Part shown: positions 16,938 to 28,353 of the stretch, piece after piece
Layout: the number at the start of each line of letters is the position of its first letter
How positions within the stretch are numbered: the first letter of the stretch is position 1
NCBI GenBank assembly: GCA_004297775.1
Contig: SCUE01000031.1
Coordinates: 86,669 to 150,668 of the forward strand
Reading direction: 5' to 3'
Length of the DNA stretch: 64,000 bases
Source: Chloroflexota bacterium
Lineage (GTDB): Bacteria > Chloroflexota > UBA6077 > FW602-bin22
The notes under the pieces: model-generated
The model's input: the letters and a program-made list of their open reading frames with translations, nothing else
Told to the model about the DNA's origin: nothing
Database searches by the model: none
Program-made: the position numbers and the translations under genes

Positions 16938-18185
16938 CTAAGCCGAGTATCTCCGAAACGCCAGCACGACGTTCTGGCCACCGAAACCGAACGATTCCGA
17001 GATCGCAACCTCCACCGGCGCGGCTCGTGCCACGTTCGGCACGTAGTCCAGGTCGCAAGCAGGGTCGCGCGACTCCTGATTGATGGTCGGGTGGATCTTA
17101 GCATCCCGAATCGTCAGTACCGTTGCCACGGCCTCGATTGCCCCAGACGCGCCCATCGAATGTCCAATCATTGATTTCGTGGAGCTGATCGGTATCTCGT
17201 GGGCGCGCTCACCGAAGACGTTCTTCAGCGCGCGAGTCTCAGCGGCGTCGCCAGCCGGGGTGGATGTCGCGTGCGCGTTCACATAGTCCACGTCTTCCGG
17301 TCGCAGATCGCCGTCTGCCAGCGCGCGTTTGATCGCCAGAGCGGCGCCGCGGCCATCCGGATCCGGTGCGACCATGTGGAATGCGTCCGACGAGCATCCA
17401 TAACCGGTTAGCTCGGCGAAGATCGGCGCCCTCCGCCGCCGGGCATGCTCCAATTCTTCGAGGATCAGCGTCGCGGCGCCCTCGGCTGGCACCAGGCCGT
17501 CACGGCCGGCGTCGAACGGACGCGATGCGCGTTCCGGATCGTCGTTTCGCTGTGAAAGCGCCCGAATCGAGCAGAATCCGGCCAGTCCGGTTTCGCAAAT
17601 CGACGCTTCGGTCCCGCAGGCGATCATCACGTCGGCCGCGCCGCGTCGGATGACCTCGCTCGCCTCACCGATCGCGTGGGCGCCGGCCGCGCACGCGGTG
17701 ATGATCGTCGAGCTGTACGCACGCGCGCCGAACGTTCGGCTGAGCTGGCCGGCCGCCATGTTCGGCATCATCTGAGGCAGGAAGAAGGGGCTGAGACGAA
17801 TGCCGCCTCGATCGCGGATCAGGTGGACGCCGTCCTCGATTGTTTGCAACGATCCGATCCCGGTACCAACGAGGACGCCGACCCGTTCCTGGTCCCAACA
17901 CGCCGGATCGAGGCATGCTCGCTTGAGCGCTTCCTCGGTGGTCGCCAGCGCGAACACGATGAATCGCGAGAGTCGCCGTATTTCCTTCTCGTCGACCGCC
18001 ATCGGGCGCGCGTACGCGTCGACTTCGCCGGCCAGACGGGAGGGGTACGCGCTCGGATCGAAGGCGGTAATGACCCGGATGCCGGATCGGCCAGCCAGCA
18101 GGGCTTGCCAGGTCAAATCGGCGTTCTCCCCAACCGGCGTGATCGCGCCGAATCCGGTGACGACGACGCGGCGCCGCGTCAGCAT
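16938..18185 (-). CDS. fabF: Beta-ketoacyl-ACP synthase II
   Basis: 415 residues, the family length. It carries the thiolase-fold triad Cys (TACAAGAHAIGEA), His (NAHATSTPAGD) and His (KSMIGHSMGASGA). It condenses malonyl-ACP with acyl-ACP in fatty-acid elongation. It lies 2 nt after plsX, so the two are co-translated. The usual fabD, fabG and acpP of a fab operon are absent between them. The window continues with the NERD and greA genes in the same direction. Confidence 0.95.
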   Translation of the reverse strand: MLTRRRVVVTGFGAITPVGENADLTWQALLAGRSGIRVITAFDPSAYPSRLAGEVDAYARPMAVDEKEIRRLSRFIVFALATTEEALKRACLDPACWDQERVGVLVGTGIGSLQTIEDGVHLIRDRGGIRLSPFFLPQMMPNMAAGQLSRTFGARAYSSTIITACAAGAHAIGEASEVIRRGAADVMIACGTEASICETGLAGFCSIRALSQRNDDPERASRPFDAGRDGLVPAEGAATLILEELEHARRRRAPIFAELTGYGCSSDAFHMVAPDPDGRGAALAIKRALADGDLRPEDVDYVNAHATSTPAGDAAETRALKNVFGERAHEIPISSTKSMIGHSMGASGAIEAVATVLTIRDAKIHPTINQESRDPACDLDYVPNVARAAPVEVAISESFGFGGQNVVLAFRRYSA

Positions 18186-18187
18186 TG

Positions 18188-19207
18188 CTACGCCTTGACC
18201 GCCGCCTCGGATGGTTGCTGGACCCCCGCGCGAATCGCGTCCGTCAGGCCGATCTCGGCGGCGTGTCGCGCGACACGCACGGCGCTACGAACCGCGCGGG
18301 AGTTCGAGCGACCGTGGGCGATGATGCAGACTCCTCGCACGCCGAGCAGCGGCGCTCCGCCGTACTCTTCGTAGTCCACGCGTCGGCCGACGCGTCGGAA
18401 TGTGCCGCGCAGTAGCAGGCCGCCGACGATTCCAGCGATCGACTTCTTGGCTTCCTGGCGAATCATTTCCTTCATCATCGTCGCGATGCCTTCGGCCACC
18501 TTGAGGACGCTGTTGCCAGTGAAGCCATCCATGACGATGACATCGGCCGGGTGATGCGGAAGGTCTTTGCCCTCGACGTTGCCGACGAAATGGAGGTGAC
18601 TTCCGCGCAGCAGCCCGTGGGTCTCACGGACCAGGACGTTCCCTTTACTGTCTTCCTCGCCGTTCGAGAGGAGTCCGACGCGGGGATAGGTGACGTCGAA
18701 GACCTTCTCCCAATACGTCGCCCCCATGATCGCGAACTGGAGGAGCATGTCGGGGCGGCAATCGACGTTCGCTCCGACGTCGACGAGCAGGCAATGCCCC
18801 TTGAGAGTCGGGAACGCGGTCGCGAGTGCTGGTCGTTCGACACCAGGTACTCGACCCATCCCGAGCACGGCCGCGGTCATGACGGCGCCGGAGTTGCCAG
18901 TCGACACGAATCCACTGGCCGCGCCGGAGCGAACCAACCCGACGCCGACCACCATCGACGACTCGGGCTTCGCGCGCACGGCGGCGGCTGGCTGATCCGA
19001 CATCTCGATGACGTCGGGCGCATCGACGATCGGTATCTGAAGTGACTCGGCTCCGAGCCGCGCTATCTCGGCCTCGATATCGACCCGTCGCCCGACCAGG
19101 ATGACTTCCGCCCCGTCTGAGCGGACCGCGGCCACGCCGCCCGCGATGACCTCGCCCGCCCCACGATCGCCGCCCATAACGTCGAGCGCTATTGGCAACG
19201 TGCGCAT
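18188..19207 (-). CDS. plsX: Phosphate acyltransferase PlsX
   Basis: 339 residues, typical length, with ALDVMGGDRGAGEVIAGGVAA at the start and GFTGNSVLKVAEG in the middle, both PlsX signatures. It makes acyl-phosphate from acyl-ACP for PlsY in the first step of phospholipid synthesis. A TATCAT box (19215-19220) lies 7 nt before the ATG with no ribosome site, so the transcript may be leaderless. It is divergent from the lipoprotein hydrolase at 19262, with 54 nt between the starts. Confidence 0.95.
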   Translation of the reverse strand: MRTLPIALDVMGGDRGAGEVIAGGVAAVRSDGAEVILVGRRVDIEAEIARLGAESLQIPIVDAPDVIEMSDQPAAAVRAKPESSMVVGVGLVRSGAASGFVSTGNSGAVMTAAVLGMGRVPGVERPALATAFPTLKGHCLLVDVGANVDCRPDMLLQFAIMGATYWEKVFDVTYPRVGLLSNGEEDSKGNVLVRETHGLLRGSHLHFVGNVEGKDLPHHPADVIVMDGFTGNSVLKVAEGIATMMKEMIRQEAKKSIAGIVGGLLLRGTFRRVGRRVDYEEYGGAPLLGVRGVCIIAHGRSNSRAVRSAVRVARHAAEIGLTDAIRAGVQQPSEAAVKA

Positions 19208-19214
19208 TCAATTG

Positions 19215-19220
19215 ATGATA
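19215..19220 (-). promoter_or_regulatory. -10 box of plsX, probable leaderless start
   Basis: On the minus strand TATCAT ends 7 nt before the ATG of plsX. No Shine-Dalgarno sequence lies between. Confidence 0.4.
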
Positions 19221-19261
19221 ACACCCCCCGATACTTCGCCCCGGGAAGGAGAGGATCTCCA

Positions 19262-20308
19262 GTGAAACCACTTGGCGACTTTCAGCGCTACCTGCTCGAA
19301 GAGTTCGTGGAGGATTGGCGCGAAGGACACATGACGCGGCGCGAGATGGTTCGACGCGCCGTCTACATAACTGGCGGAACGGCGTCGGCCGCGACCGCTC
19401 TGGTTGCACTTGGGTGCGCGCCGGCCGCGACGCCGACGGCCGTCCCTGCGCCAACCAATACGACGGCACCGATTCCGACGAACACGGTCGCCGCGGCCGC
19501 GAAGCCCGCGGCTGAAGCAGCCAAGCCGGCGGCCGGCGCGGCAAAGCCGACGCCAGCCCCGCCAGCGACACCGACCGGACCGCGGTCGCCGCTGGCGGTC
19601 AAGCCGGATGACCCGGCGATCGATGGCAAGGCCGTCGAGTTCGCCGGCGAGGCAGGCAAGGTGTTCGGCTATCTCGCGCGGCCAAAGGCTACCGGGACCT
19701 ATCCGGGCCTCATCGTCATCCACGAGAACCGTGGCTTGGTTCCTCACATTCAGGATGTGGCGCGGCGCGCCGCCAAGGAAGGCTACGTCGCGTTGGCGGT
19801 CGATCTGCTTTCGCGCAACGGCGGATCGGAAAAGGTCACCGATCCGGCTCAGGTCGGCGGCATGCTCGGCCAGGCCAAACCGGATGATCTCGTCGCCGAC
19901 CTGAGCTCGGGCGTCAAGTTCCTTCAGAGCCAGGATGGCGTCAAGAAGGATCGAATTGGCGCGTTCGGGTTCTGTTTCGGCGGCGGCTACACGTGGCGTC
20001 TGGCAGTCGGAAACAGGGAAATTCGCGCGGCGGTTCCGTTCTACGGTCCAGCGCCGCCAGTCGAGATGGTGCCGAACACGAACGCGGCGATCCTCGGCAT
20101 CTACGCCGAGAACGACACGCGGATCAACGCCAGCATTCCACCGTTGGAGGAGGCGCTGAAGAAGGCCGGGAAGACTTACGAGATCAAGGTGTACCCGGGC
20201 GTCAACCACGCATTCCACAACGACACCGGCGCGAGTTGGTCCGAGAAGGTGTCGCTGGACGCGTGGCAAGCCACGTTCGCCTGGTTCAAGAAACACCTCG
20301 CGACGTAA
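19262..20308 (+). CDS. Dienelactone hydrolase family lipoprotein
   Basis: 348 residues. An unusually long N-terminal region has a twin-arginine-like MTRREMVRRAVY stretch, a hydrophobic segment and a lipobox LVALGC, so it is exported and lipidated. An Ala/Lys/Pro/Thr linker follows to about residue 110. The hydrolase domain has Glu in IHENRGL, the nucleophile Cys in GAFGFCFGGG, Asp in AENDTRI and His in NHAFHND, the dienelactone hydrolase set. A GGAGAGG site lies before the GTG start at 19262. The substrate is unknown; many homologues act on esters other than dienelactone. It overlaps the convergent MFS gene by 23 nt. Confidence 0.88.
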   Translation: MKPLGDFQRYLLEEFVEDWREGHMTRREMVRRAVYITGGTASAATALVALGCAPAATPTAVPAPTNTTAPIPTNTVAAAAKPAAEAAKPAAGAAKPTPAPPATPTGPRSPLAVKPDDPAIDGKAVEFAGEAGKVFGYLARPKATGTYPGLIVIHENRGLVPHIQDVARRAAKEGYVALAVDLLSRNGGSEKVTDPAQVGGMLGQAKPDDLVADLSSGVKFLQSQDGVKKDRIGAFGFCFGGGYTWRLAVGNREIRAAVPFYGPAPPVEMVPNTNAAILGIYAENDTRINASIPPLEEALKKAGKTYEIKVYPGVNHAFHNDTGASWSEKVSLDAWQATFAWFKKHLAT

Positions 20309-21533
20309 CCGGAGTCGGCGCGCGCGGGGTTAGCCGCTCGCGCGCGATACCCAGGGACACGACGGTCGCAGCCAGACCGAGGAAGGCGTTTCCGACCAGT
20401 GCCATATCGTACGACTGGGAATGGTCGTAGATGAACCCGGCGATGAATGCCGCGACGCCGGACGCGACCCACATCGCCATCACCATCAGCCCTGAGATCA
20501 GGCCGAGGTGTTTCCGCCCAAAATAGTCCGCCGCGATCGCGGTCGAAAGAGGCACTGTCCCCGTCCACGAGAGCCCGAGAGCGATCGCGGCCAGGAACCA
20601 CATCGCCTCGGTCGTCGCGAAGAGCAAGACGACGAACGTTAGCCCTCGCAACGCGTAGACGACCGCGAGAACGCGTCCCCGCCCAAATCGATCGGCCAGC
20701 CAACCAACTGCGAGCGCGGCCGGAAAACTCAGGCCCCCGGCCAAACCAAGCGCCGCGCCAGCGACCATCTCGGGCATGTGCATGTCCATCGCGTACGGCA
20801 TCAGATGAGTGGACGGGAACGCCATCGTGATGCCGCAAACGGTCAGGCCGAATGTCAGTTGCCAGAAGACGGGGTGCGCGAACACAGCACGGACCGGCAG
20901 GCCATCGGCGTCGATCGGGCTCCTCAAGGAGGTGGTGGTTTCGGTCTCTCCCGTCCGGGGCCGATCTCGCACGAACAGCCAGTACAACGGGGTGACGATG
21001 CAGAGTGCGATCGCACCGACGGCGACGAAACCGGTCGCGAATCCCCGACTTATCAGAAGCCAGGTCGCGAACGGCACAATCAGGAGTTGGCCGATCGCGT
21101 TCCCGGACGAAGCCATGGACAGGGCGGTGCCACGCTTCTCGACGAACCAGGTCGCGATCAGCTTGGCGGAGAGGACCGTCGATGTCGCGGCGACGCCGAT
21201 TCCCGAGATCACGCCGTACAGGAGGTAGTACTGCCACAACTGATCGGCGACGCTGAGCCCGAGGAATCCGATGCCGAGCACGAGTGCACCTAGCGTGCCG
21301 ATCAGCCGCGCGCCGTACCGATCGACGATCGCCCCCGCGAGCGGCTGGAGCAGGCCTCCGAGGATGAGATTGAGCGTGATGGCGAAGGAGAGAGAGGCCC
21401 GATCCCAGTCATTTGCGTCCGCGATCGGCTTGAGGAAGACGCCGAAGGAGAATCGCGCCCCGGATGTCGCCGCGAGCGTGACCGCGCAGATCGCGACGAT
21501 GACCCAGCCGTAGTAAACCCTAGCCGCCACCAT
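20286..21533 (-). CDS. MFS transporter (OFA/monocarboxylate-like)
   Basis: 415 residues from the ATG at 21533 (MVAARVYYGWVIVAICAVTL). Twelve membrane segments are evident, with an MFS loop DRYGARLIGTLG between spans 2 and 3 and its echo ADRFGRGRVLAVVYALRG in the second half. The Y-Y-G-W start and F-S-F-G-V-F-L-K-P block are typical of oxalate/formate antiporter and monocarboxylate MFS families. The substrate cannot be set. An upstream start at 21632 would add a non-homologous tail. Its 3' end overlaps the convergent lipoprotein gene by 23 nt. Confidence 0.88.
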   Translation of the reverse strand: MVAARVYYGWVIVAICAVTLAATSGARFSFGVFLKPIADANDWDRASLSFAITLNLILGGLLQPLAGAIVDRYGARLIGTLGALVLGIGFLGLSVADQLWQYYLLYGVISGIGVAATSTVLSAKLIATWFVEKRGTALSMASSGNAIGQLLIVPFATWLLISRGFATGFVAVGAIALCIVTPLYWLFVRDRPRTGETETTTSLRSPIDADGLPVRAVFAHPVFWQLTFGLTVCGITMAFPSTHLMPYAMDMHMPEMVAGAALGLAGGLSFPAALAVGWLADRFGRGRVLAVVYALRGLTFVVLLFATTEAMWFLAAIALGLSWTGTVPLSTAIAADYFGRKHLGLISGLMVMAMWVASGVAAFIAGFIYDHSQSYDMALVGNAFLGLAATVVSLGIARERLTPRAPTPVTSRGVS

Positions 21534-21606
21534 TCCCATCCCCCGCGGAGTGCGCCAGATCGTATCAGCGCGCGGTGCACACGGAGCGGGCGAAGCGCTG
21601 TGATGT

Positions 21607-21951
21607 CTAGCCGCGGAGTTCGCGCCCCCCATTCGTGGCGGTTTCGGCCGTCAACTTGCTCGATCGCGGTCTTGACAACCGTGAGGGACGTCGCCGTCGC
21701 CGGTCGACGCCTTCCGCGATCAGAACCTTCATCAGCGACTGATAGGGAACGTCGAGTCGGCTCGCCATCGCTTTGAGGTCCGCCAGAATGGCGACCGGGA
21801 GACGCAGAGAAATGGTCTGGGTGGACGGTCGAAGGTTCGGAAACTCGGTCCGCTTAGCACTTGCCAGATCGAAGTAGTCGGACGCATCGTGCGCGGCCCA
21901 GAACTGCCGCTCCGCGTCCTCTGAGTCAAACCGGGGAAGCTTCTTCACCAT
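21607..21951 (-). CDS. brnA: BrnA/CopG-type antitoxin
   Basis: 114 residues. The middle holds a ribbon-helix-helix domain: TQTISLRLPVAILADLKAMASRLDVPYQSLMKVLIAEGV, with VPYQSLMK typical of BrnA-like antitoxins. The tail is basic (RRRRRPSRLSRPRSSK). It would bind and neutralise BrnT and repress the operon by DNA binding. It overlaps the toxin gene by 7 nt, toxin first, as usual for brnTA. Confidence 0.85.
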   Translation of the reverse strand: MVKKLPRFDSEDAERQFWAAHDASDYFDLASAKRTEFPNLRPSTQTISLRLPVAILADLKAMASRLDVPYQSLMKVLIAEGVDRRRRRPSRLSRPRSSKLTAETATNGGRELRG

Positions 21952-22232
21952 GGCAACCTCGCACGCTCGCGTCTCGTCAACGGCCGCGCTGAGATCACAC
22001 GGACGCGAGCCTGCCTGATCGTGAAGAACACGATCAGGCGTCGGCCGCGATCAGTCAATCCCGCCGCGAATAGGCGATCCTCGTCAGCCGAGTGATCGAA
22101 ATCGGGACCAAGCAACGGTCGATTCAAGAACACCTCCTCGGTCTCACGATCGGAGACTCGGTGTGCGATCCAGTTCTTGCCGCGATTGCCGTCATCCCAA
22201 TCAAAGCCGACGACTTGGCTCGGGTCGAGCAT
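21945..22232 (-). CDS. brnT: BrnT ribonuclease toxin
   Basis: 95 residues, the family length. It shows the BrnT pattern: F-D-W-D-D-G-N near the start, N-W-I-A-H-R-V, E-E-V-F, then DEDRLFAAGLTDRGRRLIVFF and ISARPLTRRERA. BrnT has a RelE/barnase-like fold and cleaves RNA when unneutralised. The ATG at 22232 has no ribosome site. TATACT lies 6 nt upstream on the coding strand, so the message is likely leaderless. A perfect palindrome covers that box and is a good candidate for the BrnA or BrnTA operator. Confidence 0.85.
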   Translation of the reverse strand: MLDPSQVVGFDWDDGNRGKNWIAHRVSDRETEEVFLNRPLLGPDFDHSADEDRLFAAGLTDRGRRLIVFFTIRQARVRVISARPLTRRERARLPW

Positions 22233-22238
22233 CGCCGC

Positions 22239-22258
22239 AGTATATGACGATCATATAC
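22239..22258 (-). promoter_or_regulatory. brnTA promoter with overlapping palindromic operator
   Basis: Positions 22240-22258 form a perfect inverted repeat: arms GTATATGA and TCATATAC with a 3-nt centre. The -10-like TATACT (minus strand, 22239-22244) overlaps the arm nearest brnT and lies 6 nt before its ATG. A ribbon-helix-helix repressor bound here would cover the -10 region, fitting autoregulation. Confidence 0.65.
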
Positions 22259-22486
22259 GCGTCGCGCCCGCGCGTGGAGTGCTCGCTCGAGAGTTCGACC
22301 CGCGACGGCCGAAGATCGGTCTGATCCGCAGGTACCGCGGGTCGCCAAAACCGATCGCGGAGTCAGTTGGCGCTCGGTCCGAATCGGTTCGGCGTCGGAT
22401 GATCATGTCTACGAGTCGCGCGCGTGAGTGCCTGCGCATGGGGTCGTCTCAATCCCTTACCGTTACGTGCCAGAAGAGGGCGCGAC

Positions 22487-23308
22487 ATGGGCCACACGCG
22501 ACTCGGTACTATCCCGAAGACTCGGAAATGGCGGGCGGTCGTCGCGGAGGTCGCCCGAGTCGGTGAAATCGGCTTCGGCGGCGCCGGCGGGCGCACCGTT
22601 GATTTGGCCGACGATGTCGAGGACCTCTCCCGGCGCGCGCTCGACGCGGCAAAGAATGGCCTGGATCGGGCCGTTGATGACGCGGGCCTGCGACACACGT
22701 TCTTCCTGTTGACCCAGCTCGTTCTGGCAGCACGTCACGAAGACTGGCGGGCGCGCCTGGGATTGGTCGGGATCCGAGTACCGGAGGTTGCGACGGTCTT
22801 CGATCTGGTCGTCGAGGTTCAGGCCGCGATCGATGACACCGTCGCCTTCCGCGGTCGGGCGACCGACATAAGCGAAATGGCCCAGCAGGCAGCCGGTGAA
22901 GCGATCACGGCACTTGCCGGGCCGCGCGCGCTGACTTTATTCGGCGAGAACGCCGATGACGTGCGGCTCGCGGTCCGCACGCTTTCGACGCGCAACGGAT
23001 TTGGCGAGCTCGGGCAGCGCTTCTTCGGCGGATTCATGACGCGCTTTCTCAACTTCTACTTGAGCCGCGTCACTGCGTCGTACCTCGGCGGACCGCGCGT
23101 CGAGCAGGTCGGCGATGTTACCCGGTTTAACGACGCCCTCGCGCATCACTGCCAGGAGAGCGCGCGAATCGTCCGCGACTTTTGCGCGCAGTGGTACTCG
23201 TCCACCGAGTTCCGTGAGGGCATTACTCCCGAGAACACGGCGGGCTTCATGGCGGTGGCGATTCGCAAGATTCAGTCCGAGCTCAGCAGGCAAGGATCCG
23301 GCGGGTGA
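22487..23308 (+). CDS. Unrecognised partner protein of a QueC-nuclease unit
   Basis: 273 residues from the ATG at 22487; the open frame reaches 22424 but that start lacks support. It begins MGHTRLGTIPKTRKWRAVVA. The rest is largely alpha-helical, with no membrane segment, zinc motif or known catalytic motif that I can see. Its stop overlaps the GTG of the next gene (GTGA, 4 nt), so the two proteins are made together. No family name is recognised. The Met-Gly N-terminus would expose Gly after Met removal. QueC-like enzymes of some anti-phage systems modify partner proteins at their N-terminus, so this protein could be a substrate, but that is inference. Confidence 0.7.
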   Translation: MGHTRLGTIPKTRKWRAVVAEVARVGEIGFGGAGGRTVDLADDVEDLSRRALDAAKNGLDRAVDDAGLRHTFFLLTQLVLAARHEDWRARLGLVGIRVPEVATVFDLVVEVQAAIDDTVAFRGRATDISEMAQQAAGEAITALAGPRALTLFGENADDVRLAVRTLSTRNGFGELGQRFFGGFMTRFLNFYLSRVTASYLGGPRVEQVGDVTRFNDALAHHCQESARIVRDFCAQWYSSTEFREGITPENTAGFMAVAIRKIQSELSRQGSGG

Positions 23309-25167
23309 TTGAACCGCGCCTGTTTCTCTGCAGCGGCGCCGCAGAGGATCCGGCGCTGGCCCTAGGGCGCAAGGTTGTCCGCCTCGACGCCGGCGGGGAC
23401 GATCCAAACGTTCACGTCCGTTTGGAAGACGTGGCCGAAGTACTCCAGGATCACCTCGATGATCGCCTCACTGATTTGCTGGAGATCGCCAGTTACGTCT
23501 TCACGGCGGACTGCGCCATGCGCCGTAGTAGCCAGTGGACAGACTCGGGGTCGGAGGAACCGTGGGGGCGCGATCTTCGGCTGGTCATTCCGGTGCGCGA
23601 CGACGCCTTCTGGACTCGGGGCGAGGTGTCTGAGCAGCTCGTGCGCACCGTGGGTTTTCTATCGGAGGACCACTGGCAGTTCGACTTCCAGCCGTTGGAG
23701 CGCACGCGCATGCGGCAGGGGTACCTGCAGATGGGAGGAGCGGCGAGCTGGCCGTTTTACGGCGTCGAGCGGGTACTGATGTTCTCCGGCGGTCTCGATT
23801 CCCTGGCGGGAGCGGTTGAGGTGTTGTCGGCGGGTCAACGCCTCGTCCTCGTCTCGCACCGATCGGTCACCACGATGGACGCGCGGCAGAAGCAGCTTTT
23901 CGCAGCGGTGGCCAAACGCTACCCCGGCTGCGTACAGCGGGTGCCCGTGTGGGTGAATAAGAGCGAGGGCCTCGACCGCGAGCCCACACAGCGGACTCGC
24001 TCGCTCCTCTTCTCAGTCCTTGGCGCGGTTGTGGCTCGGTCGATTGGTGCGCGCGGCGTGCGCTTCTTCGAGAACGGCGTGGTGAGCTTGAATCTTCCGG
24101 TCGCCGATGAGGTCCAACGGGCGCGGGCCTCGCGTACTACGCACCCAATGGCCCTCGCCATGCTGTCAAATCTATTGGAGTTGGTGTTCGGCCATCCGCT
24201 CGTGCTAGACAACCCGTACCTTTACAAGACGAAATCCGAGGTCGTCGCTATCCTCAACCAGCACGGGCAAACTGACTTGATTGGTCTATCCCGTTCGTGC
24301 CCGCACGGCATGTTCGTCTCGAAGAGCCAGCAGCATTGCGGGACGTGCAGCCAGTGCATCGATCGGCGGGTGGCAGTGACGGCCGCCGGCCTCCAGGATC
24401 AGGACCCCGCAACTGACTACATCGTTGATGTCTTCCGAGGCCCACGCAAGGACGGGTACGAACGCAACATAGCGATCAACTACGTACGGCACGCCCAGGA
24501 GCTTGACACCGCCAGTGAGGCGGCGATTGCGCAGCGTTTCTCCCGCGATCTGGCGCGCGCGGTGCGGGACGAATCGGATCGCGCCACGGCTGCCGAGCGC
24601 TTGATCCGGATGCACAAACGCCACGCGGCCGCCGTAATGGATGTCGTGCGAGAACAGGTCCGGGCGCACGCGGATGCGCTCGTCGACGGGACACTCCCTG
24701 ACAGCTCGTTGCTGCGACTCGTTGTTGGCAAACAGCATCTTATGTCGAGCTGGGTCAGGTACGCCGACAAGCTCGCCCAAGTGCTCGCGGCGGGCTTGCC
24801 TGTTGCCTGCCAGCAAGTGAAACCCAAAGATGAGCCGCATCTGCAGCAGATGTGCGACGGGTTACTTAAGGGCGCGGAGTTGGATCTCGTCCGGGAGTAC
24901 CCGTTCATGAGATGGTCGTCGGTTCTTGCCAAGCCCGACTGGTCCGCAGGAGGGTTACAACTCCTCGTTGAGTTGAAATACGTGCGCAAGAAGGCTGACA
25001 TCCGGCCAATTACCGAGGCAATCGCTGCCGACATCACGAAATATGGCGACTCGGGGGCGCGGGTGCTCTTTGTCGTCTACGACCCGGAGCACCTGATCGT
25101 TGACGAACCGGCGTTCGCTGCGCCGATCCACCAGCGTTCCGCGATGCTTGCCCGGTTCGTACGGTGA
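23305..25167 (+). CDS. QueC-like PP-loop protein fused to PD-(D/E)XK nuclease-like domain
   Basis: 620 residues. Residues 1-150 form an unassigned N-terminal domain. A PP-loop ATP-pyrophosphatase domain has S161-G-G-L-D-S166 and, about 170 residues on, four cysteines at 332, 345, 348 and 351 (C-x12-C-x2-C-x2-C), the zinc arrangement of QueC. QueC makes 7-cyano-7-deazaguanine (preQ0) from carboxydeazaguanine. A helical linker follows. The last 110 residues carry D545-x10-E556-L-K558, the PD-(D/E)XK nuclease pattern, then a C-terminal alpha/beta stretch. QueC is normally about 230 residues without a nuclease. No queD, queE or folE lies nearby. GTG start overlapping the previous gene. Confidence 0.8.
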   Translation: MIEPRLFLCSGAAEDPALALGRKVVRLDAGGDDPNVHVRLEDVAEVLQDHLDDRLTDLLEIASYVFTADCAMRRSSQWTDSGSEEPWGRDLRLVIPVRDDAFWTRGEVSEQLVRTVGFLSEDHWQFDFQPLERTRMRQGYLQMGGAASWPFYGVERVLMFSGGLDSLAGAVEVLSAGQRLVLVSHRSVTTMDARQKQLFAAVAKRYPGCVQRVPVWVNKSEGLDREPTQRTRSLLFSVLGAVVARSIGARGVRFFENGVVSLNLPVADEVQRARASRTTHPMALAMLSNLLELVFGHPLVLDNPYLYKTKSEVVAILNQHGQTDLIGLSRSCPHGMFVSKSQQHCGTCSQCIDRRVAVTAAGLQDQDPATDYIVDVFRGPRKDGYERNIAINYVRHAQELDTASEAAIAQRFSRDLARAVRDESDRATAAERLIRMHKRHAAAVMDVVREQVRAHADALVDGTLPDSSLLRLVVGKQHLMSSWVRYADKLAQVLAAGLPVACQQVKPKDEPHLQQMCDGLLKGAELDLVREYPFMRWSSVLAKPDWSAGGLQLLVELKYVRKKADIRPITEAIAADITKYGDSGARVLFVVYDPEHLIVDEPAFAAPIHQRSAMLARFVR

Positions 25168-25251
25168 TGAAATTCACGAGACGGCGGACACACCCCAGTT
25201 CGCAAGGCGAGGCGTCGCGAATTTCGGAGACTGGCCACTTTCACTTCGGAC

Positions 25252-28186
<2,935 letters not shown>

Positions 28187-28339
28187 TCCCACCGGGCTAA
28201 TTGTACCATCGCGACATAATGTCGAGTTTGGACTTACCTATGACTCATCGCGACCGGGTCTCGCGGCGGGAGATGGTTTGGCGTCGCGCTTCCGCTGGAT
28301 CCGGGCCGTTCATTCGGGTGGCCTCGGGATCGTTGTCGC

Positions 28340-28345
28340 TATAAT
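28340..28345 (+). promoter_or_regulatory. Consensus -10 box of ilvE, leaderless
   Basis: A perfect TATAAT lies 8 nt before the ATG of ilvE. Transcription would begin at or within a base or two of the start codon, and no ribosome site is present. Confidence 0.6.
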
Positions 28346-28353
28346 CGCGGCCC

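Noticed and set aside
22424..22486. Longer start for the partner protein of the QueC-nuclease gene
   Set aside because: The extra 21 residues are Arg/Pro-rich and do not match the rest. The ATG at 22487 is preferred.
22233..22486. Mobile element ends or att sites at the edges of the defence-type island
   Set aside because: No direct repeats, tRNA gene, integrase or inverted ends were seen at 21540-25250.
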